A stretch of 64,000 nucleotides of DNA from Macrostomum hystrix (taxonomy: Eukaryota > Platyhelminthes > Macrostomidae). Shown piece by piece: positions 56,435 through 64,000 of this stretch; positions within the stretch are counted from its first letter, which is position 1, and each line of letters opens with the position of its first letter. The stretch lies in the NCBI GenBank assembly GCA_950097015.1, contig CATNEN010000034.1, positions 4,186,001 through 4,250,000 of the forward strand, read 5' to 3'. The notes beneath the pieces were generated by a model, which saw nothing but the letters and a program-made list of their open reading frames with translations, made no database searches and had not been told where the DNA came from. A program made the position numbers and the translations under genes.

Positions 56435-59400
56435 TTAAATTAGACAAGGCACGGATTCAATAAATCTAACTAACTTGTCGTCCATTGCTGAAGTCGCTGA
56501 ATGGGCCAGAAGCGACCTTACTTGATTCACTGCACCGGCCCTAGCGTACCTGCAAAATAAGGCACTAAATAAAGTACAGGTGACCAGTGATTTACATAAA
56601 ACATCAATTATACTTAATGTTAAAAGCATACTCATATTAATCACTAACCCGTCATTCACCGGCTCCGGATTATCGTGCCGCAGATGTGCTAGTGCTGATC
56701 TGGTGGCACTGCTCAGGGAGCTAAAAGAATACAAATTCAAAGTGATCGTTTCTTATTTGAAGCAAATCCAAAGCTCTTCTTTTGGTACAACTTAATTAAC
56801 ATGTTGCTTCAACGAACTTTACAAAGCTTTATTCCTTAAAATTTTATTAAATCACAAATTAAGCTTGACAGAAATCGATGAGCTATAAATAAGAAAACTA
56901 ATACTAAAACAGGAGCCTTTTATCCGTCTCTAATCGAACATGTCACTTAATTTGTGCAGAGCAATTTTCCCAACTCCATAGTGTATTTTTGGCGAAAACC
57001 AGCCTCCTAAACTTTTTTAAGAAACGAAGTCACCCATTCCTTATATACTCCTAGTTATCATTGACCCGAACAAAATTTCCACCCTAATGGAACTGAAACT
57101 ATGGAACTGAAGCTTTTGTGATTTCAACTTACGCTGGATAGTTTAGATTTTGAATTTCGCTAGCTGCATTTTCCAACTCGTCATATTGTCGGTGCAAATC
57201 CTCTTCAATCCTTACTGTTGGAGGTCTGAAGTTGATGGCAGCCAAGCATTGATTACAAGCTCATTTCCGAAGGTCGAAATTTCGTAGCATAGCTATAATA
57301 ATACAACATTAATAGAAGTCTCACGTGTCTGGAGTGTAAACCATAAGCCGTATGTGATGCCCAACAGCAATGTTCCTGTTAGCGGAATATGTAATAGAAC
57401 TAAATTTAATGTAAAGAAAGCTTGTCTTTGTAAATTAAAATGTACACAAAGAGCACCCTACGTTTCGTTCGTCTCAGATCGGTCAGCAGTTGGAGCCGCA
57501 TTCGGCAGACTATCAGGCATTGCGCTCTCCGTATCTAGGATGCCATGCTCGCTCAGCAGTTGACGCATCTCGACATTGCGGCAATTCATTGCCAGTGTTT
57601 TTACACCGATCCCATTGCTATTTACTGCAGTCCGGTTGCAGATGCCCATATCCAATAGCGACTTCACTGTAGACACGGAACCAGACTGAATAGCCAGCAT
57701 CAGTAAAGTTGTACCATCTTTATCAGCGTCTTCCGTCCTCAGGCAGTCTTTATCGGCCAAAAGCTGAAGAACTTCGTGCTTTCCTTTCATCGCAGCCAGT
57801 AACGCTGGCGTGCAACCGTCTGAGTTTAGGCCTGTGCCAAGACTCCGGTCTTGTTCAAGAAAGAGCTTAACAGCTTGAAGGTGACCTAGATAGCTGGCGA
57901 TCATACAGGCTGTGTTGCCATTGTCGTCTGTGGCGTCAACTGAAACGCCCCTGTCCATTAAGAATTTCACCAATTCTGGGTTGTCTAGTTTTGTTACAGC
58001 TATGTGGATCGCGTTTCTTTTTTGGTTATTTTGCCTGTGGATGTCACAGCTGTGGTCTAGCAAAATTTCCATCATGCGCTGATGGCCAAGTAACGCGGCC
58101 TCCATAAGCGGTGTGTCGCCTTCAGCGTTTGGTTCATCAACTGGCGCTCCTTTGCTGATTACATAATTCAAGATTCGTTCCTGATTTCTTGTGACTGCTC
58201 TTTGGACAACTGTATTTCTTTTGAAACACGCGGCTTTGACGTCACACCCAAGTTTTTCAATTAGAAATTTAACCAGGTGCAAGTTACTCGACTCAGTGGC
58301 ACTTAACAGGGCAGTGGTTCCTGATTTTGCATTCCTGTAACCAGCGACATCGATCTGGATAGAACAGAGATACCTAACAATGTTCTGTTGTCCTTGTGCA
58401 CACGCTGCTGGCAGGGCAATGCTCATATTTTCGCAGTTGATTCCTATTGAGTGAAAGAATTTGAAGACATTTTCACAGCCGTTAGCAGCAGCTACGGCGA
58501 TTGGTGAGGGCGAATCAGCAGTCCAACTCAGACTCTTCTCCATTCTGATTTCGAGCAACCGACGGTTGCAACCTTCATCAAGAGTTTTCAGAACCTCCAA
58601 ATTGCCTTCAGCTATCGCATAATCGATGGGAGTCCAACTATTTTCGCATTCTCTAGTAATTTCGAAGCCGTTAGTTATTAAAAAGCTGAACATCTGAGGA
58701 TGTCCCAATTTACCACAAAGATGCAATGCAGTCTGACCGTTTACCTCCGCATGTTGGCGATTCCGAAGTCCCGAAACATGATCAAATATCCATTTCAGAG
58801 TGTAAAGACGCCTGGCAGAGACGGCTGTCAACACGCAATCGAATCCATTGGACGCGCGAGCTTCTGTGTTGCAACATTTGTCAATCAGAATCTTGGCTAA
58901 GTCCTCTCTGCCGTTCAGAATGGAGTGTAAGAATGGTGTAAAGCCACGCTCATCTTTACATTCGATGTCAGCTCCTTTGTCTATAAAAGCTTCAAGGATT
59001 TCTGCGGCGCCGTGATCAACAACATCAAAGAGCACATGACGGCTCTTAGAATCAAATTTGTTTAAGTCGACTCCTTGCTCGAGTAGCCAGAACACAACCT
59101 CTCTACGGCCTCTAGACAGGAGCTTCTTAACAACAAGCTGAGTTGGAAGGCTTTTTGGGTCTATCGTGCCACCACGCCGAATCAGAAGTCTCGACAAATG
59201 CAGGCTTCCATTTTTTAAAGCCAGCATCAAGCTATTGTCGCCATTAGCTGTCTTTGCGCTGACATCGCAACCGGAATCGATGAGAAGCTCAGCCACGTCA
59301 GTCGAGTCATCACCCGTCATTGCCTCATGTAAACAAGTGTAGCCATCCGAGTTCACAAGGTCGATTCTGGCTTTTTTGAGAAGCTGCTCTACACATTCAG

Positions 59401-62400
59401 TCAGCTGGTTCTTACAGGCGTGATGAATCGCAGCGAATCCTTTGTGATTCACTCGGTTCACGTCGACTGGAGGTACTGACTCCTTCGAAAGCAGGCTAAT
59501 AGCGAATTCTGGGTGCATTTTTTCGCAGGAAATTATCAAAGCGGTGTTGCCTTCCTCATCTGAAGCATTAGAGTCAATTCCGGTGCTAAGTAGTTCGGAC
59601 ATCAATTCAGTCTTGCCAAGCCCTGCGCGGATTCGAAAAGCTCTCTCTAACTGGCGCTTCATTTGATCCATGCCGCTCTGGGATTCTTGTTCTGTACTAT
59701 CTGGATTTCCCATCTGGGTTCGCGCAATTCCAAGCAGGAACTCCAGCGTCCCTGAATCGCTCGCTCCCGCTGCAAGTGTGATGCATGTTTCCCCGCTGGC
59801 TGTTGCCTTCGTCAAGTCCCATCCGCGGTCATGCAGATCTCGGAGTAGCTTGAGGCAGCCCTTCATGGCGGCAAGATGACAGAGACCAAATCCTTGCGAA
59901 TCTAGGTCTACAAGCTCTTCTTCACGGAATGGCGCAATGAGCTGTGATACTGCATTTTGATCGAGCTTCTCTACTTTATCGATGAAGTAATAAAGACTGC
60001 TATTGCCTGCCCTGTCCTTTTGAAGAAAATCGGCTTCATTGTGAGCAAGATGAAAGAATAACTCTGAATGACTGGCTTGAGCAGCCTTGCAGATCGCACT
60101 TTCTCCATTCTTGTTGCAATGATCCTTTCTATTTCCTTCCCTAATAAGGAAATCGCACACTTGAACAGATCCTTTCGAAGCTGCTAAGGTTAAGCATGAA
60201 TCCTCGTCTAGGGTCAGATCGGTCAGAGGAACATTAATCTCCTTTAGCTTCTCCAGCGTTTTCAAGTCTGCCCCTGAGGCAGCAAAGTGCGCAACAGATT
60301 CGGCGCTACGTGTTTTAATTTCCACATCGATTAATGCTTCAAATGCCTCGTTGAGTACATTCCATTGACATGTTTTAGCAGCTCTAAGGCCAGGAGTGAC
60401 CCCGTCCTGATCTGGGATGTTAACGTCCGCACCAGCTTCAACCAAACGCCTTATCATTTCATGCTGCCTGGACTCTACCGCATAGTGTAACGCAGTTTTA
60501 CCGTCGATGTCCTGCAGATTAATATCATATTTGTTGTAATACCTTAGCAGTAAATCGATAGATTCTCCATTGCTTGACATGCAAGCGAACATTAGTTCAG
60601 TTTGTTTCTTATCGTTTTGCACTTTCAGCGCGACATTATATTCTAGAAGACATTTTAGTGCATCGCTTGATCCTTTCTTACACGCCAAATGGGCTGGTGT
60701 ATTTCCGTCCCTATTTGGCAAATTCATTAAAATTCCGTGTTCAATTAGAAACTCAGCAACCAAGGACTCTCCTTCAGCCGCAGCGACATGAATCGGAGCA
60801 TCGCCGTTTGCATCTTCAGCATCTAGACAGCAGCCAAGCGCCTCTAGAATAACTACAACATTGCTTTGCCTATGGGATATGGACACGCGTGCTGCATTTT
60901 TACCGTCCTTGTTGCGCCGGTTCACATCGGAACCTTTTGCTGACAAAAGGTGCAAACATGCTGAGTCTGTCTTTGCAGAAGCTAAAAACGGCGTGTTTCC
61001 TTTTTTATCTGCTTTGTCTAAAACCGCGCCCATACTGCACAGACGGGAAATCAATGCTGGATTCTTATTAGCAACTGCCGCATGCAGGCAAGTTTTGCCA
61101 GTCTTGTCGGTGGTATTAGAATCGCACTCGATTCCCTTTCTGCTTGCTAGAAGCTTGACAAGCTTATATTTGTTTTTCTTCACTGCAAGCAGTAGAGGAG
61201 TATCCCCATATCTGTCACTTATATCTGTCTCAAAATTCATATCAACCAGATACTTCAGCATTTGTTCAGACTTATTATGGACTGAAAGCAGAGCTGGAGT
61301 GTGACCCTTTGTATTTCTCCTGCTCAGATCTACTCTTCTTGTCTCCACTAATTGTTGAACTGCTTCGATGCAGTCTTCATAGACTGCCACAATCAAAGGC
61401 GTGTTGCCACTGACATCAGGTATATCTGGTGGAGCCCCAGAATCAATCAAGAAGCGAAGCATTTCAGTATTCTTATTCTTCACCGCAAAGTATATCAATG
61501 TTTGTCCGTTGCAGTCCTCAGCAGAGACGTTGCATTTTTTCGTTCCCACAAGAAACTTCAAAAGCATTAAGTTATTTCTCTGAGCGGCACAAATAATAGC
61601 AGTAACATTGTTCTTGTCTGGTAGGTCCAGATCGGCTTGATACTCATACAACAACCTAACCATCTCAATCTGGTTATTGTACGCGGCGCGTAGAGCAGCT
61701 GATATGCCACTTTTATTCCGATGATTCAAAGCTACATTTTTCTCGAGTAGCGTTTTGAAAACAACGAAGTTGCTTGTCTGTGATGCTGCAAGTAGGCATG
61801 TCTCTCCATCAGTAGTGACTGCATTGAACTGAAGGCAATCTCCAGGAAGCTTTTTGCACAGATAGTTAAAAGCCTCGGTTGAGCCTGATGCGATTGATAA
61901 AAACAGAAGAGAGGTGTTCTCTTTGTCTGTAACATTTAGACTGGCTCCGTGGCTGTGTAGATACTTTACTATATCAAGGTGCATGTTTCCAAGGGCGGAA
62001 AATATCGGAGTCCGGCCTGCTTTGTTTCTATGATTTATATTGCAACGCTGGAAAACCAGAAAGTCAACAATTTCGGCGAAGCCATTCTGCGCTGCACAAA
62101 ATAGTGGTGTGTCGCCATCTTCGTCAGGGAAGTCCAGATTTATGCCATTATCGCAAAGAAATTTTACAATGTCCAGATTACCATTTAGTGACGCAACAAG
62201 AGCTAATGTTCGTGATCGGAAGGTCATGTTGATTACATCTTTGGGTTGGGAGTGCTGCGAAAACCAAAATTTTATCAAGAATATATTTCCTTCCGTTGCG
62301 TATTTAAAAAGTTGCTTCTTATGCCTCTTTTCGCTGCAGGTAAAACTTGCACCTTTTTCAGCCAATATCTTCACAGCCTCTTCGTTTCCTGCTCGAAAAG

Positions 62401-62878
62401 CTTTTTCGATTACAGTCTTTCCAGCTTTGTTTCTTACATCGAGGCTGACTTGACTCTCATTGTTATCCAGAAGGGCTCTGGCGAAGGCCAGCTTCCCGGC
62501 AATGATGGCGTACATTAGAGGGGTGTCGCCATCATCATCTTGAGCATTCAAGTCTGCTTTGTGCCTTAAAAATAATCTCAGTAAGTCGGTGTGTCCTCCG
62601 ATTGCTGCACCGCAAAGCCGAGTCTCGTTGAAGACGCCTCTGCTATTAGCATCTGTTCCCATTGTTAAGAGTTGTGAGCATTTAGAGTGATTTCCTTTTC
62701 TTGCGGCAGCATGTAGCTTTTTAACGTCTTTCGGTAATGTCTTTGCCTTCTTCAGGCGTTCCAACTTTTTTTCAACACTTTTGTTTCTTTTTTCTAATTC
62801 TTTGCGTACATTTTCTGCTGAATTTTCCTCTGATCGATGAGGGCTTGCCCCAGACAACAGAAGCGAAAGGAGATCCAT
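56435..62878 (-). CDS. Giant ankyrin-repeat protein
   Basis: Scaffold-type protein with roughly 45-50 ankyrin repeats and no enzyme domain seen. Main exon 62878-57462; then 57225-57133, 56720-56649 and 56549-56435, giving 1898 residues. The main exon's frame would stop at 57458-57460, but that TAG lies inside a donor (AC|GTAGGG). All three downstream exons have good splice signals (acceptors CTTCAG, TTTTAG, TTGCAG; donors GTAAGT, GTTAGT) and fit in phase. Order: short N-terminus, a charged coiled-coil-like segment (KELEKRNKSVEKKLERLKKA), the ankyrin array with typical GDTPLMYAI and GKTALHYAVESRQHEM units, then a non-ankyrin tail starting IEEDLHRQYDELENAASEIQ. ATG 62878 was chosen as the first Met; an acceptor lies about 24 nt upstream. 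Codons are less GC-rich than in PC, GPCR or SMARCA4. Function not inferable. Confidence 0.85.
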
Positions 62879-62914
62879 GCATGACAGGAGGCACCAGTTA
62901 CTGAAAGATTGCAA

Positions 62915-64000
62915 TACGATAACTAATTAAGTATAGAAAGCACAATCGAAACAAAAACGTTCAAATCAGAGCGGAAAATGGGCAAAACGATCGTTTTAAA
63001 CAACAAACGAAGTCAAGAAAAGTTAAAGTTTAAGTGTGGCCTTAAAGTTATTAGTTGTAAATAATTTCATTGATCATACCACGATTGCAACCACTTAAAT
63101 GCCTCTTTTGGTCTTATCAGAATCTATCCAAAAGTATTGTGCTCTTTTTGGGATTATGTAAGCTACATGTTTTGTCCTTTGCCCTTTGATTTAAAAACAA
63201 TCATTTTTTAAATCCATGTCGATTCTGGGGCTTCGTGCGAACCGTAAGCATGTGATGTAACGTATACTTCATTCCTCATTGCGAGGCGACACATGTAATA
63301 AAAGGCACTATTCTGCTCACACTTGTTTCTACTCGCAAAAAGTGCAGAGCTATAATGGCAGGATCTATACACAGATGCGATTTAATAAAATATAGTTAAA
63401 ACTTAAAATATCCGTTTAATTTTCTAGCACAAATTCGGCCATAGACTACGAATTCTGGGGCAGCACACTAACGATTATTTCCACGATATGGCCGGCGAGC
63501 GATATCTAGACACAATATAATAGCTGCAAACCTAGTGAGGAGCGAAGTGAGTTCAAACTTGTAAACAGTAAACACCAACCCTTAGACTTTTTAGACTGTC
63601 TATTTCGGCTTGTTAAGTAGCGAGAACGCATTTGTAATGTACATCTTAGTGTACATTTTTTCTCTAACCCTCTCAGCTATTATCAAGTTCTCGCTTGCAT
63701 CTGTAGGTTAGGGGTGGTTAATTTTATCGATCTTACCGACACCCCCTCTGTCCTTTTCCACTGTGGGACAGCGCACGCGCACGCGCTCAAAATAGGACAA
63801 CAACCCGCCTCCCCCATGGCCATTTTTTAGACTAAGAAGAAAGAAGACTTGGCTGCCCAGCAAAACTAGAAGAATAGCTTGTCTGCCTATCCGCAGGTGT
63901 TTAAAGCATTCCATTTAGATTTAGCGAGTCATTCACATCAAACAGTAGGAAAACTTCCGCACAAACCATGGCCCGCCTAGGAGAAGTGTTTCCTAACTTT
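62915..64000. other. Upstream region of the ankyrin gene, no gene seen
   Basis: AT-rich with a short alternating cgcacgcgcacgcgct tract near 63770. No coding exon could be supported on either strand. Confidence 0.4.

Noticed and set aside
57354-57563. 69-residue plus-strand ORF at the ankyrin gene end
   Set aside because: Antisense to ankyrin coding sequence and its intron; no protein signal.
63708-63914. 68-residue minus-strand ORF
   Set aside because: No splice context, composition or domain support.

Overview
The window is animal nuclear DNA. Genes are split by GT-AG introns, products are metazoan, and non-coding DNA is full of tRNA-derived SINEs, retroelements and very long minisatellites. 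Compact genes, short basal introns and strong splice acceptors just before several start codons would suit a lophotrochozoan such as a free-living flatworm. That placement is a weak inference.

Left part (1-21 kb). The 5' two thirds of a SMARCA4/brahma chromatin-remodelling ATPase gene runs on the minus strand from about 6.8 kb off the left edge. Then come AT-rich DNA, a pair of oppositely oriented 16-bp minisatellites (9.5-11.2 kb), a single-exon class A GPCR (13.8 kb) and nearly 4 kb of back-to-back minisatellites (14.9-18.8 kb).

Middle part (19-37 kb). Two almost identical four-exon genes for a secreted cysteine-rich/LamG-like protein (19.0-20.7 and 32.6-34.3 kb) flank a 41-bp minisatellite. 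A Ty3/Gypsy-type LTR element (22505-31654, minus) has inserted into that minisatellite (4-bp target duplication), and a second Gypsy-type element (23699-28136, plus) has inserted into the integrase region of the first (5-bp target duplication). A decayed DIRS-like tyrosine-recombinase element follows at 35.2-36.7 kb.

Right part (38-64 kb). A complete pyruvate carboxylase gene (six coding exons, minus), a 180-bp MITE with 8-bp target duplications, a complete PIAS-type SUMO E3 ligase gene (plus, apparently without the N-terminal SAP domain) and a giant ankyrin-repeat gene (minus). The ankyrin gene's uninterrupted 5.4-kb exon appears to splice into three further exons that replace the apparent stop codon.

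The protein genes do not form an operon or obvious pathway. SMARCA4 and PIAS are nuclear chromatin/SUMO regulators, pyruvate carboxylase is metabolic, and the GPCR and LamG-like proteins act at or outside the cell surface. The unifying theme is architectural: introns without repeats are about 65-130 bp, while nearly every large intron is enlarged by its own minisatellite or by a SINE.
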